From Pseudomonas faucium (GTDB lineage Bacteria; Pseudomonadota; Gammaproteobacteria; Pseudomonadales; Pseudomonadaceae): a DNA stretch of 64,000 nt. Made by a program: the position numbers and the translations under genes. Below the pieces are notes generated by a model. It was not told the DNA's origin. It saw nothing but the letters and a program-made list of their open reading frames with translations, and searched no databases. The DNA lies in assembly GCF_021602585.1 (NCBI RefSeq), contig NZ_BQIP01000003.1, forward strand, positions 62,001 through 126,000. The letters run 5' to 3'. Below are positions 8,863 to 18,517 of the stretch, in pieces. Each line of letters opens with the position of its first letter. Position 1 is the stretch's first letter.

Positions 8863-9237
8863 GGCCGCCTCTGCCTTGTTGTTGTCCAAGGGTGACTATG
8901 CGCCCCGCCCCGGCCCCCTTCCAGCCGGCTTCGTGGCGTGAATCCTGCGACATCAGGCAGACGATTCGCGCCAGCGCCGGGCAAAGCCATTTGCCAAATT
9001 GCCAGCAAGCCGTGTACAAACCCTGTAGCAAATAAAAAACAGCACGGGCTCAACGGGTAAATACACCCTTTGCAACAGAGCCGCTGTTTCCCCTCTTGGT
9101 TTCAGGCGACATTTAATTATAGTATTGCGCCTTTCCCTATTTCGTCCGCCCCGTGCGGCTTACGCCGCAGGTCACTCCCGTTGTCAAAAAAAACCATACG
9201 GTCGACCTGCATTTCGTTGCAGATAAGGTAGTCAATC
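8863..9237. other. Intergenic region between the molybdopterin enzyme gene and argF
   Basis: This 375-bp divergent gap is GC-rich near the oxidoreductase gene and AT-rich from about 8995 onward. It holds the argF promoter and ArgR-like site described separately. I find no convincing small gene or hairpin with a U tract in the rest. Confidence 0.6.
9091..9123 (+). promoter_or_regulatory. argF promoter with overlapping ArgR-like site
   Basis: TTGGTT (9096-9101) and TATAGT (9118-9123) form a -35/-10 pair with a 16-bp spacer. On the minus strand, positions 9111 down to about 9096 read TGTCGC, eight bases, then AA. That matches the Pseudomonas ArgR half-site TGTCGC-N8-AA and lies within the promoter, as expected for repression of the anabolic gene. 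No second half-site was found 21 bp away. Confidence 0.5.
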
Positions 9238-10158
9238 ATGAGCGCTAGGCACTTTCTCTCCCTGCTGGACTTCACCACCGACGAATTGCTCGGGGTGATC
9301 CGCCGCGGCATCGAGCTGAAGGACCTGCGCAAGCGAGGCGTGCTGTTCGAGCCGCTGAAGAACCGCGTGCTGGGCATGATCTTCGAGAAATCCTCGACCC
9401 GTACCCGCGTGTCGTTCGAGGCCGGCATGATCCAGCTCGGCGGCCAGGCCATCTTCCTGTCGCCGCGCGACACCCAGCTGGGCCGCGGCGAGCCGATCAG
9501 CGACAGCGCCATCGTGCTGTCGAGCATGCTCGATGCGGTGATGATCCGCACCCATGCCCACAGCACCCTCACCGAATTCGCCGCCAACTCGCGGGTGCCG
9601 GTGATCAACGGCCTGTCGGACGAATCGCACCCCTGCCAACTGCTGGCCGACATGCAGACCTTCCTCGAGCACCGTGGCTCGATCCAGGGCAAGACCGTGG
9701 CCTGGATCGGTGATGGCTTCAACATGTGCAACTCGTACATCGAGGCTGCCCGGCAGTTCGACTTCCAGCTGCGCATCGCCTGCCCGCAAGGCTACGAGCC
9801 GGACCCACGCTTCATGGCCCTGGGCGGTGACCGCGTGCAGATCATCCGCGACCCGCAGGAAGCAGTGCGTGGTGCCCACCTGGTGACCACCGACGTCTGG
9901 ACTTCCATGGGTCAGGAGGAGGAAACTGCACGGCGCCTGGCGCACTTCGCGCCTTACCAGGTCACCCGCGAAATGCTCGACCTGGCGGCACCCGATGCCC
10001 TGTTCATGCATTGCCTGCCCGCCCACCGTGGTGAGGAAATCAGCCAGGACCTGCTCGACGACCCGCGTTCGGTCGCCTGGGACCAGGCTGAAAACCGGCT
10101 GCATGCGCAGAAGGCCCTTCTCGAATTCCTTGTCGAACCGGCTTACCACCACGCATGA
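9238..10158 (+). CDS. argF: Ornithine carbamoyltransferase, anabolic
   Basis: Transfers the carbamoyl group of carbamoyl phosphate to ornithine, giving citrulline for arginine synthesis. The 306-residue protein shows the carbamoyl phosphate motif [10 protein letters not shown] near residue 50. It also has the ornithine-binding HPCQLLAD near residue 130 and the catalytic [10 protein letters not shown] near residue 257. There is no arcA/arcC neighbourhood, which argues for the biosynthetic rather than the arginine deiminase isoenzyme. The ATG at 9238 begins MSARHFLSL. The stop overlaps the ABC ATPase gene start by four bases. Confidence 0.95.
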   Translation: MSARHFLSLLDFTTDELLGVIRRGIELKDLRKRGVLFEPLKNRVLGMIFEKSSTRTRVSFEAGMIQLGGQAIFLSPRDTQLGRGEPISDSAIVLSSMLDAVMIRTHAHSTLTEFAANSRVPVINGLSDESHPCQLLADMQTFLEHRGSIQGKTVAWIGDGFNMCNSYIEAARQFDFQLRIACPQGYEPDPRFMALGGDRVQIIRDPQEAVRGAHLVTTDVWTSMGQEEETARRLAHFAPYQVTREMLDLAAPDALFMHCLPAHRGEEISQDLLDDPRSVAWDQAENRLHAQKALLEFLVEPAYHHA

Positions 10159-11264
10159 GTCAACCCCTACTGCTCAACCTGCGCAACCTCGCCTGCGGCT
10201 ATGGCGACCAGCGCATCGTCCAGAACCTCAACCTGCACCTCAACGCAGGCGACATCGGTTGCCTGCTGGGGTCTTCGGGGTGCGGCAAGACCACCACGCT
10301 GCGCGCCATCGCCGGCTTCGAGCCGGTCCACGAGGGTGAAATCCAGCTGGCCGGCGAAGTCATTTCCCGCGCAGGCTTCACTCAGGCACCGGAAAAGCGC
10401 CGCATCGGCATGGTGTTCCAGGACTACGCGCTGTTCCCGCACCTGACCGTGGCGCAGAACATTGCCTTTGGTATCGCCAAGCACCCGCGCCAGGCGCAGG
10501 TAGTCGAAGAAATGCTCGAGCTGGTCAAGCTCGGCGGCCTCGGCGGGCGCTACCCGCACGAGCTGTCAGGCGGCCAGCAACAGCGCGTGGCCCTGGCCCG
10601 CGCGCTGGCCCCCGAGCCGCAATTGCTGCTGCTCGACGAGCCGTTTTCCAACCTCGACGTGGAACTGCGCCGGCGCCTGAGCCATGAAGTCCGCGACATC
10701 CTCAAAAGCCGTGGCACCAGCGCGATCCTGGTCACCCATGACCAGGAAGAAGCCTTCGCGGTCAGCGACCACGTGGGCGTGTTCAAGGAAGGCCGCCTGG
10801 AGCAGTGGGATACCCCCTACAACCTCTACCACGAGCCGCAGACGCCATTCGTTGCCAGTTTCATCGGCCAGGGCTACTTCATCCGTGGCCAGATGAGCAG
10901 CCATGAGGCGGTCAACACCGAACTGGGCGAGTTGCGTGGCAACCGCGCCTACACCATGGCCCCGGGCAGCTCGGTGGACGTGCTGCTGCGCCCCGATGAC
11001 ATCGTCCATGCGCCCGACAGCGCATTGCGCGCGGCCATCGTTGGCAAGAGCTTCCTTGGCGCATCGACGCTGTATCGCCTGCAACTGCCGACCGGCAGCC
11101 AGCTGGAAGCGATCTTCCCAAGCCATGTCGACCATCAGGTGGGTGAGGATGTGGGGATTGCGGTGAAGGCCGACCACCTGGTGCTGTTCCCGGTGCCCGG
11201 CAGTGTCGCGGCGCAGCTGCCGCGACAAGAGAATGGGGTTCGCCGCTACAGTTCGGCGACCTGA
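10155..11264 (+). CDS. ABC transporter ATPase, iron(III)/spermidine-type (FbpC/PotA-like)
   Basis: Nucleotide-binding subunit of an importer. In the 369-residue protein the Walker A motif GSSGCGKTT is at residues 39-47. The signature LSGGQQQR is at 137-144. Walker [13 protein letters not shown] follows at 157-168, with the switch histidine in LVTHDQ. The remaining 130 residues form a TOBE-type regulatory domain ([14 protein letters not shown]). Its start overlaps the argF stop (ATGA), so it is translated from the argF message. No permease or binding protein gene is adjacent, so it must pair with subunits encoded elsewhere or serve another role. The sequence resembles FbpC more than amino acid ATPases. 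Confidence 0.85.
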   Translation: MSQPLLLNLRNLACGYGDQRIVQNLNLHLNAGDIGCLLGSSGCGKTTTLRAIAGFEPVHEGEIQLAGEVISRAGFTQAPEKRRIGMVFQDYALFPHLTVAQNIAFGIAKHPRQAQVVEEMLELVKLGGLGGRYPHELSGGQQQRVALARALAPEPQLLLLDEPFSNLDVELRRRLSHEVRDILKSRGTSAILVTHDQEEAFAVSDHVGVFKEGRLEQWDTPYNLYHEPQTPFVASFIGQGYFIRGQMSSHEAVNTELGELRGNRAYTMAPGSSVDVLLRPDDIVHAPDSALRAAIVGKSFLGASTLYRLQLPTGSQLEAIFPSHVDHQVGEDVGIAVKADHLVLFPVPGSVAAQLPRQENGVRRYSSAT

Positions 11265-11270
11265 CCACCA

Positions 11271-11303
11271 CACCCGGGGCTGCAGTGCAGCCCCGGGTGC
11301 TTT
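11271..11303 (+). terminator. Terminator after the argF-ABC ATPase operon
   Basis: A 12-bp stem CACCCGGGGCTG/CAGCCCCGGGTG with loop CAGTG is followed by CTTTCT. It abuts the ybaK stop codon, so it sits between convergent genes. Confidence 0.7.
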
Positions 11304-11774
11304 CTAGCCCCGGCCAATTCCGGCGAACGTGCCCTGGGTATGCTCCGCCAGCACCTTCGCTGCCAACTCGACTTCCAGCCCTCGCCGTCCAGCACTGACA
11401 TGGATGGTTGCAAAGTTTTGCGCGGAATCATCGATGAAGGTGCGCAGGCGCTTCTTCTGCCCCAATGGGCTGATGCCTCCCACCAGGTAGCCGGTGGCGC
11501 GCTGCGCGGCAGCCGGGTCGGCCATCTCGCACTTCTTAACGCCCGCGGCATGGGCCAGCGCCTTGAGGTCCAGGGTGCCCACCACCGGCACCACCGCCAC
11601 CAGCAACTCGCCCTTCTCACTGCTCGCAAGCAACGTCTTGAACACTTGTTGCGGGTCGAGCGCCAGCTTTTCTGCCGCCTCCAGCCCGTAGGACGCCGAT
11701 TTCGGGTCATGTTCATAACTGTGCACGCGGTGTTCGGCACGGGCTTTTTTCAGCAGGTCGAGGGCGGGGGTCAT
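11304..11774 (-). CDS. ybaK: Cys-tRNA(Pro)/Cys-tRNA(Cys) deacylase
   Basis: Trans-editing enzyme that removes cysteine mischarged on tRNA(Pro) by prolyl-tRNA synthetase. The 156-residue, single-domain protein shows the YbaK/ProX signatures. These are the conserved lysine in QQVFKTLL near residue 46, AVVPVVGTLDLK near 60-72, and GYLVGGISPLGQKK near 93-107, which lines the editing pocket. It is a stand-alone gene, convergent with the upstream operon. The start at 11774 (MTPALDLLKKA) is the family start. Confidence 0.93.
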   Translation of the reverse strand: MTPALDLLKKARAEHRVHSYEHDPKSASYGLEAAEKLALDPQQVFKTLLASSEKGELLVAVVPVVGTLDLKALAHAAGVKKCEMADPAAAQRATGYLVGGISPLGQKKRLRTFIDDSAQNFATIHVSAGRRGLEVELAAKVLAEHTQGTFAGIGRG

Positions 11775-11920
11775 GCAAGGCTCCGGTCTGGGACAGGTCG
11801 GCGGCTACTTTAGGATAAATCCCACATCCCAGCCAGCTTATGGCCTACGGGACTGTCTAGCCTGCGGATTCGGCCCGGCATGGGGCGTTCAGAACGTGAC
11901 CGATGGTTCACTTTCGACCT

Positions 11921-11949
11921 TTGACATAAGCGTTTCTTGTCTATATTTT
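11921..11949 (+). promoter_or_regulatory. sigma70 promoter of glpF
   Basis: A perfect TTGACA (11921-11926), a 17-bp spacer and TATTTT (11944-11949) form a strong promoter pair. It predicts a glpF leader of about 120 bases. A GlpR-like operator begins at its -10. Confidence 0.65.
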
Positions 11950-11964
11950 TTCGTTTCTGAATAA
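11946..11964 (+). promoter_or_regulatory. Candidate GlpR operator at the glpF promoter
   Basis: These bases match the E. coli GlpR operator consensus (TATGTTCGATAACGAACAT, from memory) at 11 of 19 positions, with the TTCG and GAA cores kept. A further half-site, GGTTCACTTTCG, lies at 11906-11917 upstream of the -35. The match is weaker than at glpD. Confidence 0.4.
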
Positions 11965-12076
11965 ATGGTGCACTTTTTAGGTGCATTCCTGTATCCGTCC
12001 GGGGTCAATGGGGATAGGCCCCGGGCATTGCTGTCGAGCGCCACGCGCCTCACAACAAAAAAAACCGAGGTCATAC

Positions 12077-12928
12077 ATGACGACTGCTCTGCGCGAACCC
12101 ACATTGTCCAGCCAATGCCTGGCCGAATTTCTCGGCACGGCACTGCTGATCTTCTTCGGTACCGGCTGTGTCGCCGCCCTCAAGGTCGCCGGCGCCAGCT
12201 TCGGCCTGTGGGAAATCAGCATCATCTGGGGGGGCGGCGTGAGCATGGCGATCTACCTCACCGCCGGCATTTCCGGCGCGCACCTGAACCCCGCCGTGAG
12301 CATTGCGCTCGCCGTGTTCGCCGGTTTCGACAAACGCAAGCTGCCGTTCTACATGCTTGCCCAGGTGTGCGGAGCGTTCTGCGGCGCCGCGCTGGTCTAC
12401 ACCCTGTACAGCAACCTGTTCTTCGATTTCGAACAGGCCCATGCCATGTTGCGCGGCAGCCGCGAGAGCCTGGAGCTGGCCTCGGTGTTTTCCACCTATC
12501 CGCACCCACTGCTTTCCACTGGCCAGGCATTTCTGGTCGAAGTGGTGATCACGGCCATCCTGATGGCGGTGATCATGGCCCTTACCGACGACAACAACGG
12601 CCTGCCACGCGGGGCCATGGCACCGCTGCTGATCGGCCTGCTGATCGCCGTGATCGGCAGCGCCATGGGCCCGCTGACCGGCTTCGCGATGAACCCCGCG
12701 CGCGATTTCGGGCCAAAACTGATGACTTTCCTGGCTGGCTGGGGCGAAATCGCCTTCACTGGCGGTCGGGACATCCCCTATTTCCTGGTTCCGGTGTTCG
12801 CACCGATCCTCGGCGCCTGCCTCGGTGCCGCGACCTATCGCGGCCTGATCGCCCGCAACCTGCCGGAGGCGGCAAGCGCGAACCCAGAGACAAACGACAA
12901 TCGCCAGGGCGATACTCAAGCCAACTGA
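12077..12928 (+). CDS. glpF: Glycerol uptake facilitator (aquaglyceroporin)
   Basis: Inner membrane channel that lets glycerol enter by facilitated diffusion. The 283-residue protein has six membrane segments and two half-helices carrying the NPA boxes: NPAVS at residues 71-75 and NPARD at 206-210. The aspartate after the second box is the glycerol-facilitator hallmark. The ATG at 12077 (MTTALREPTLSSQ) follows CCGAGG and matches the family; the open frame upstream would add 32 unlikely residues. glpK follows by 40 bp, so glycerol is trapped by phosphorylation as it enters. Confidence 0.96.
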   Translation: MTTALREPTLSSQCLAEFLGTALLIFFGTGCVAALKVAGASFGLWEISIIWGGGVSMAIYLTAGISGAHLNPAVSIALAVFAGFDKRKLPFYMLAQVCGAFCGAALVYTLYSNLFFDFEQAHAMLRGSRESLELASVFSTYPHPLLSTGQAFLVEVVITAILMAVIMALTDDNNGLPRGAMAPLLIGLLIAVIGSAMGPLTGFAMNPARDFGPKLMTFLAGWGEIAFTGGRDIPYFLVPVFAPILGACLGAATYRGLIARNLPEAASANPETNDNRQGDTQAN

Positions 12929-12941
12929 TGCGGCGCCCTGA

Positions 12942-14468
<1,527 letters not shown>

Positions 14469-14482
14469 TGTGATGTGATTGT

Positions 14483-14539
14483 GGCCTCATCGCCGGCAAG
14501 CGCTGCTCCTGTGGCAGCCGGCTTGCCGGCGATGAGGCC
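14483..14539. repeat. Degenerate REP pair 2
   Basis: Facing arms at 14483-14501 and 14521-14539 share CATCGCCGGCAAG and its complement. The inner part that elsewhere reads CCGGCTCCCACAG is altered on the left side. It lies between glpK and glpR. Confidence 0.75.
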
Positions 14540-14624
14540 GCCTGGCGGCCCATCGTCTACTGGCCGTGATCCCCTTCCTACGGCATCATTGCAGAATTTG
14601 TCCGGCTGCCCCAAAGGACCGCCC

Positions 14625-15380
14625 ATGAATCTGCCCCCACGCCAACAACAAATTCTCGAGCTGGTTCGCGAACGCGGCTATGTCAGCATCGAGGAAATGG
14701 CGCAGCTTTTCATCGTCACCCCGCAAACCATCCGCCGCGATATCAACCAGCTGGCCGAGCTCAACCTGCTACGCCGTTACCACGGCGGTGCGGCCTACGA
14801 CTCGAGCATCGAGAACACCGCCTACGCCATGCGCGCCGACCAGATGCGCGATGAGAAGCAGCGCATCGCCGAAGCCGTGGCCCGGCAGATTCCCGACCAT
14901 GCCTCGCTGTTCATCAACATCGGCACCACCACCGAGTCGATCGCCCGCGCCCTGCTCAACCACAACCACCTCAAGGTCATCACCAACAACCTGCACGTGG
15001 CCGCGATCCTGGCCGCCAAGGACGACTTCGAAGTCCTGGTCGCCGGCGGCACGGTGCGCCGCGACGGCGGCGTGGTCGGCCAGGCCAGCGTCGACTTCAT
15101 CAGCCAGTTCAAGGTCGACTTCGCCCTGGTCGGCATCAGCGGCATCGATGAAGACGGCAGCCTGCTGGATTTCGACTACCAGGAAGTACGTGTTTCCCAG
15201 GCGATCATCGCCAACGCCCGGCAGGTAATCCTCGCCGCCGACTCCAGCAAGTTCGGGCGTAACGCCATGGTGCGCCTGGGCTCGATCAGCCTGGTCGACT
15301 GCCTGGTCACCGACCAGCCGCCCACCCCGGCGCTGGGCGAGCTGCTCAACCAGCACAAGATCCGCCTCGAGGTGGTCTGA
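14625..15380 (+). CDS. glpR: Glycerol-3-phosphate regulon repressor, DeoR family
   Basis: DNA-binding repressor released by glycerol 3-phosphate. The 251-residue protein starts [20 protein letters not shown] DeoR helix-turn-helix lies at about residues 20-50 ([19 protein letters not shown]), and a sugar-phosphate sensor domain follows ([37 protein letters not shown]). The ATG at 14625 has AAAGGA upstream; the open frame further upstream runs into the repeat and is rejected. It lies between glpK and glpD, whose promoter regions both carry GlpR-like sites. Confidence 0.95.
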   Translation: MNLPPRQQQILELVRERGYVSIEEMAQLFIVTPQTIRRDINQLAELNLLRRYHGGAAYDSSIENTAYAMRADQMRDEKQRIAEAVARQIPDHASLFINIGTTTESIARALLNHNHLKVITNNLHVAAILAAKDDFEVLVAGGTVRRDGGVVGQASVDFISQFKVDFALVGISGIDEDGSLLDFDYQEVRVSQAIIANARQVILAADSSKFGRNAMVRLGSISLVDCLVTDQPPTPALGELLNQHKIRLEVV

Positions 15381-15492
15381 ACCCATGGCGGGCCATTTCG
15401 CGGCCCGCCATTTTCGTTAATGTTCACTTTATTGTCATTTGATCAGTTTTTTCTATGAAGACTGACTGGCGACCGGCTTTCTCTTGCGCTAG

Positions 15493-15530
15493 TATTTTCG
15501 GAAACGAACATCAATGTTCATATTCGATGT
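15493..15530 (+). promoter_or_regulatory. GlpR operators upstream of glpD
   Basis: Positions 15493-15511 match the E. coli GlpR consensus (from memory) at 16 of 19, including ACGAACAT. Directly adjacent is a second half-site giving the palindrome GAACAT-CA-ATGTTC (15506-15519), then TTCGATGTGAAC. The tandem arrangement suggests cooperative repression immediately before the glpD start. Confidence 0.7.
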
Positions 15531-15554
15531 GAACAGCTCCAGGAGGCCTTGCCC

Positions 15555-17081
15555 GTGTCCCAACCCGTTTCGTCCCAGCCCCCCCTCGCCGACTGCTATG
15601 ACCTCGCCGTGATCGGCGGTGGCATCAATGGCGTGGGCGTTGCTGCCGACGCCGCCGGGCGTGGCCTCAGCGTGTTTCTCTGTGAGAAGGACGACCTTGC
15701 GCAACACACCTCCTCGGCCAGCAGCAAGCTCATCCACGGTGGCCTGCGTTACCTGGAACACTACGAATTCCGCCTGGTGCGCGAGGCCCTGGCAGAGCGC
15801 GAAGTGCTGTTGGCCAAGGCGCCGCACATCGTCAAGCCGATGCGTTTCGTGCTGCCCCATCGCCCGCACCTGCGCCCGGCCTGGATGATCCGTGCCGGCC
15901 TGTTCCTGTACGACCACCTGGGCAAGCGCAAGCGCCTGGGCGCCTCGCGCAGCCTGCGCTTCGGCGCCGACTCGCCGCTCAAGCCTGCAATCAGCCGTGG
16001 CTTCGAATACGCCGACTGCGCCGTCGACGACGCCCGCCTGGTGGTGCTCAATGCCATGGCCGCCCGCGAACACGGCGCGCACATCCACACCCGCACCCGT
16101 TGCCTGCGCGCCGAACGTACCGATGGCGTGTGGGAAGTCGAACTGCAGGTCGCCGACGGCAGCGTGCGCACGATCCGCGCCCGTGCCCTGGTCAACGCCG
16201 CCGGGCCTTGGGTCGCCAGCTTCATCAAGGACGACCTCAAGCTCGATGCGCCCTACGGCATCCGCCTGATCCAGGGCAGCCACCTGATCGTGCCGCGCCT
16301 GTACGAGGGCGAACATGCCTACATCCTGCAGAACGAAGATCAGCGCATCGTCTTCTGCATCCCTTACCTGGACCGCTTCACCCTGATCGGCACGACCGAC
16401 CGCGAGTACAGCGGCGACCCGGCCAAGGTAGCGATTACCGAGCAGGAAACCGACTACCTGCTGAACATCGTCAACGCCCACTTCAAGCGCCCGCTGAGCC
16501 GCGAAGACATCCTGCACACCTACTCCGGTGTACGGCCACTGTGCAATGACGAATCGGACAACCCTTCGGCAGTCACTCGCGACTACACCCTGGCGCTGTC
16601 GGCCGAGCAGGGCCAGGCACCGCTGCTGTCGGTGTTCGGTGGCAAGCTGACCACCTACCGCAAGCTGGCGGAATCGGCCATGGCCGAACTCAAGCCCTTC
16701 TTCAACCAGATGCGTGGCAGCTGGACGGCCGAAGCGGCCCTGCCCGGTGGCGAACAGATGTCCAGCGTGCAGGCGCTGGTCGATGCCCTGCTGGCACGTC
16801 ACAGCTGGCTACCAGTGGATATCGCCAAGCGTTGGGCCTTGACCTACGGCACCCGCGCCTGGCAACTGCTCGATGGCGTACAGGGCCCGGAAGACCTGGG
16901 CCAGGCCATCGGCGGCGGGCTGTTCAGCCGCGAGGTGGACTACCTGCGCAGTGCCGAATGGGCAATCAGTGCCGACGATATCCTCTGGCGCCGGACCAAG
17001 CTCGGCCTGTTCACCACCGCCGCAGAGCAGCAGGCGCTGGTTACCTACCTCGCGCTTGCACAGCAGCAGCGCGCCGCCTGA
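15555..17081 (+). CDS. glpD: Aerobic glycerol-3-phosphate dehydrogenase
   Basis: Membrane-associated FAD enzyme that oxidises glycerol 3-phosphate to dihydroxyacetone phosphate and passes electrons to quinone. The 508-residue protein has an N-terminal FAD-binding motif DLAVIGGGINGVGVA at about residues 16-30. SSKLIHGGLRYLE is near residues 56-68, TLIGTTDREYSGD near 277-289, and the C-terminal DAO domain follows. The GTG at 15555 is chosen because a perfect AGGAGG (15541-15546) lies 8 bases before it; a TTG at 15549 is too close. Tandem GlpR operators precede it. Confidence 0.95.
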   Translation: MSQPVSSQPPLADCYDLAVIGGGINGVGVAADAAGRGLSVFLCEKDDLAQHTSSASSKLIHGGLRYLEHYEFRLVREALAEREVLLAKAPHIVKPMRFVLPHRPHLRPAWMIRAGLFLYDHLGKRKRLGASRSLRFGADSPLKPAISRGFEYADCAVDDARLVVLNAMAAREHGAHIHTRTRCLRAERTDGVWEVELQVADGSVRTIRARALVNAAGPWVASFIKDDLKLDAPYGIRLIQGSHLIVPRLYEGEHAYILQNEDQRIVFCIPYLDRFTLIGTTDREYSGDPAKVAITEQETDYLLNIVNAHFKRPLSREDILHTYSGVRPLCNDESDNPSAVTRDYTLALSAEQGQAPLLSVFGGKLTTYRKLAESAMAELKPFFNQMRGSWTAEAALPGGEQMSSVQALVDALLARHSWLPVDIAKRWALTYGTRAWQLLDGVQGPEDLGQAIGGGLFSREVDYLRSAEWAISADDILWRRTKLGLFTTAAEQQALVTYLALAQQQRAA

Positions 17082-17102
17082 CCCACCCCTCCTCCTCCTC
17101 CA

Positions 17103-17134
17103 CTGCAGCGGCCACGGCCGCTGCAGCTGTTTTT
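17103..17134 (+). terminator. Terminator of glpD
   Basis: An 11-bp inverted repeat CTGCAGCGGCC/GGCCGCTGCAG is followed by CTGTTTTTA. The two-base centre means the outer part of the stem is used with a larger loop. Confidence 0.7.
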
Positions 17135-17216
17135 ACACCCTTGCCCCGCGGTAAAGGGCACGCGCCAACCACCCACCTTTCACCCAGCTGTGGTAGATAG
17201 ATCACAACCCCCTTCG

Positions 17217-17230
17217 TTCGGCTTTCCGAA
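17217..17230 (+). promoter_or_regulatory. Activator site 1 for AauR
   Basis: The sequence TTCGG-CTTT-CCGAA is a perfect match to TTCGG-N4-CCGAA, the upstream activating sequence I recall for AauR of P. putida. It lies 108 bp before the -12 element of the sigma54 promoter. Confidence 0.7.
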
Positions 17231-17247
17231 CAAGTGGCCGCATTGCA

Positions 17248-17261
17248 TTCGGCCAGCCGTA
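17248..17261 (+). promoter_or_regulatory. Imperfect activator site 2 for AauR
   Basis: TTCGG-CCAG-CCGTA keeps the left arm and CCG of the right arm. Its centre is 31 bp from site 1, about three helical turns, so both would face the same side of the DNA. Confidence 0.5.
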
Positions 17262-17337
17262 CAAAAGGCCAGCCGAGCGCCTCGTACCAAAGGTGTAATA
17301 CCTAGTATTTTCAATGCGTAAGGTTGAAAGTGGCAGC

Positions 17338-17354
17338 TTGGCACGACTCATGCT
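17338..17354 (+). promoter_or_regulatory. sigma54 promoter of aatJQMP
   Basis: TTGGCACGACTCATGCT contains the -24 GG and -12 GC with the required 10-base gap. It matches TGGCACG-N4-TTGC at all but one position. It lies about 100 bp before the aatJ ATG and downstream of the two activator sites. Confidence 0.8.
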
Positions 17355-17457
17355 CTACACTTCAAACCCGAATGCACACCGCTTCATGCTGTATTCGTTG
17401 AACGAAAGAGTCCGCCAACGGCTCCATAAAAAAAACAAACACGTCGAGGAAAATTTG

Positions 17458-18375
17458 ATGCGTATCGTTCGTCAATTGCTGGGCGCCGCCATCGCGGCTG
17501 CAGTCATCGCTTCGCCGGCCATGGCCGAGGAGCTGACCGGCACCCTGAAGAAGATCAAGGACTCGGGCACCATCACCCTGGGGCACCGCGACTCCTCCAT
17601 TCCATTTTCCTACCTGGCCGGCAAGCCCGAGCCCGTGGGCTACTCGCATGACATCCAGCTGGCTGTCGTCGACGCCCTGAAGAAGCAACTGGGTACGGAC
17701 ATCAAGGTCCGTTACAACCTGGTCACCTCGCAAACCCGCATCCCGCTGGTGCAGAACGGCACCGTCGACCTGGAGTGCGGCTCCACCACCAACAACGTCG
17801 AGCGCCAGCAGCAGGTCGGCTTCTCGGTGGGCATCTTCGAAGTCGGTACGCGCCTGCTGACCAAGGTCAAGGACGGTCAGCCTTCCTACAAGGACTTCCC
17901 GGACCTGGCCGGCAAGAACGTGGTGACCACCGCCGGCACCACCTCCGAGCGCATCCTCAAGGCGATGAACGCCGACAAGCAGATGAAGATGAACGTGATT
18001 TCCGCCAAGGACCACGGTGAAGCCTTCAACATGCTCGAAAGCGGCCGCGCCGTGGCCTTCATGATGGACGACGCCCTGCTCGCCGGTGAAATGGCCAAGG
18101 CCCGCAACCCGAAAGACTGGGTCATCACCGGTACCCCACAGTCGTACGAAATCTACGGCTGCATGGTGCGCAAGGACGATGCGGCGTTCAAGAAAGCGGT
18201 CGACGACGCCATCGTGGCCTACTTCAAGTCGGGCGAAGTCAACAAGAGCTACGACAAGTGGTTCACTCAGCCAATCCCACCGAAGGGGCTGAACCTGAAC
18301 TTCCAGATGAGCGACGAGCTGAAGAAACTGATCGCCGAGCCGACCGACAAGGCCGCGGACGAGAAGAAGTCCTGA
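17458..18375 (+). CDS. aatJ: Glutamate/aspartate ABC transporter, periplasmic binding protein
   Basis: Captures acidic amino acids in the periplasm for the AatQM permease. The 305-residue product has a signal peptide ending SPAMA-EE at residue 22-23. A class 3 solute-binding fold follows, with GTITLGHRDSSIPFSY near residue 35 and GKNVVTTAGTTSERIL near residue 153. The length and GltI-like segments fit the family. The ATG at 17458 has GAGGA 8 bases upstream and starts the signal peptide; the upstream open frame covers the sigma54 promoter. It is the first gene of a transporter operon controlled by the AauS-AauR system just downstream. Confidence 0.93.
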   Translation: MRIVRQLLGAAIAAAVIASPAMAEELTGTLKKIKDSGTITLGHRDSSIPFSYLAGKPEPVGYSHDIQLAVVDALKKQLGTDIKVRYNLVTSQTRIPLVQNGTVDLECGSTTNNVERQQQVGFSVGIFEVGTRLLTKVKDGQPSYKDFPDLAGKNVVTTAGTTSERILKAMNADKQMKMNVISAKDHGEAFNMLESGRAVAFMMDDALLAGEMAKARNPKDWVITGTPQSYEIYGCMVRKDDAAFKKAVDDAIVAYFKSGEVNKSYDKWFTQPIPPKGLNLNFQMSDELKKLIAEPTDKAADEKKS

Positions 18376-18446
18376 TCCTCAGATAGTGGCCTGGTGCTCA
18401 ACGGCACGAATCAACTCTGCAGGCCACCCATTAGTGTCTAACCTTT

Positions 18447-18475
18447 CATCCGAGGGCGCCCTGCGCCCCCGGATG
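18447..18475 (+). other. Stem-loop between aatJ and aatQ
   Basis: A 13-bp imperfect stem with one A-C mismatch (arms 18447-18459 and 18463-18475) lies in the 142-bp gap and has no U tract. Such hairpins commonly protect the upstream binding-protein message from 3' decay, giving more binding protein than permease. Confidence 0.55.
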
Positions 18476-18517
18476 CTCGAAGGTGCCCGTGAAACAACCG
18501 TCTGAGGGGAAATCCCG

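Larger units (their letters stand above)
11775..12076. other. Intergenic region between ybaK and glpF
   Basis: This 302-bp divergent gap becomes AT-rich after 11910, where the glpF promoter and GlpR-like sites lie. Between the promoter and the glpF ATG there is a leader of about 120 bases with no clear hairpin or reading frame. Confidence 0.55.
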
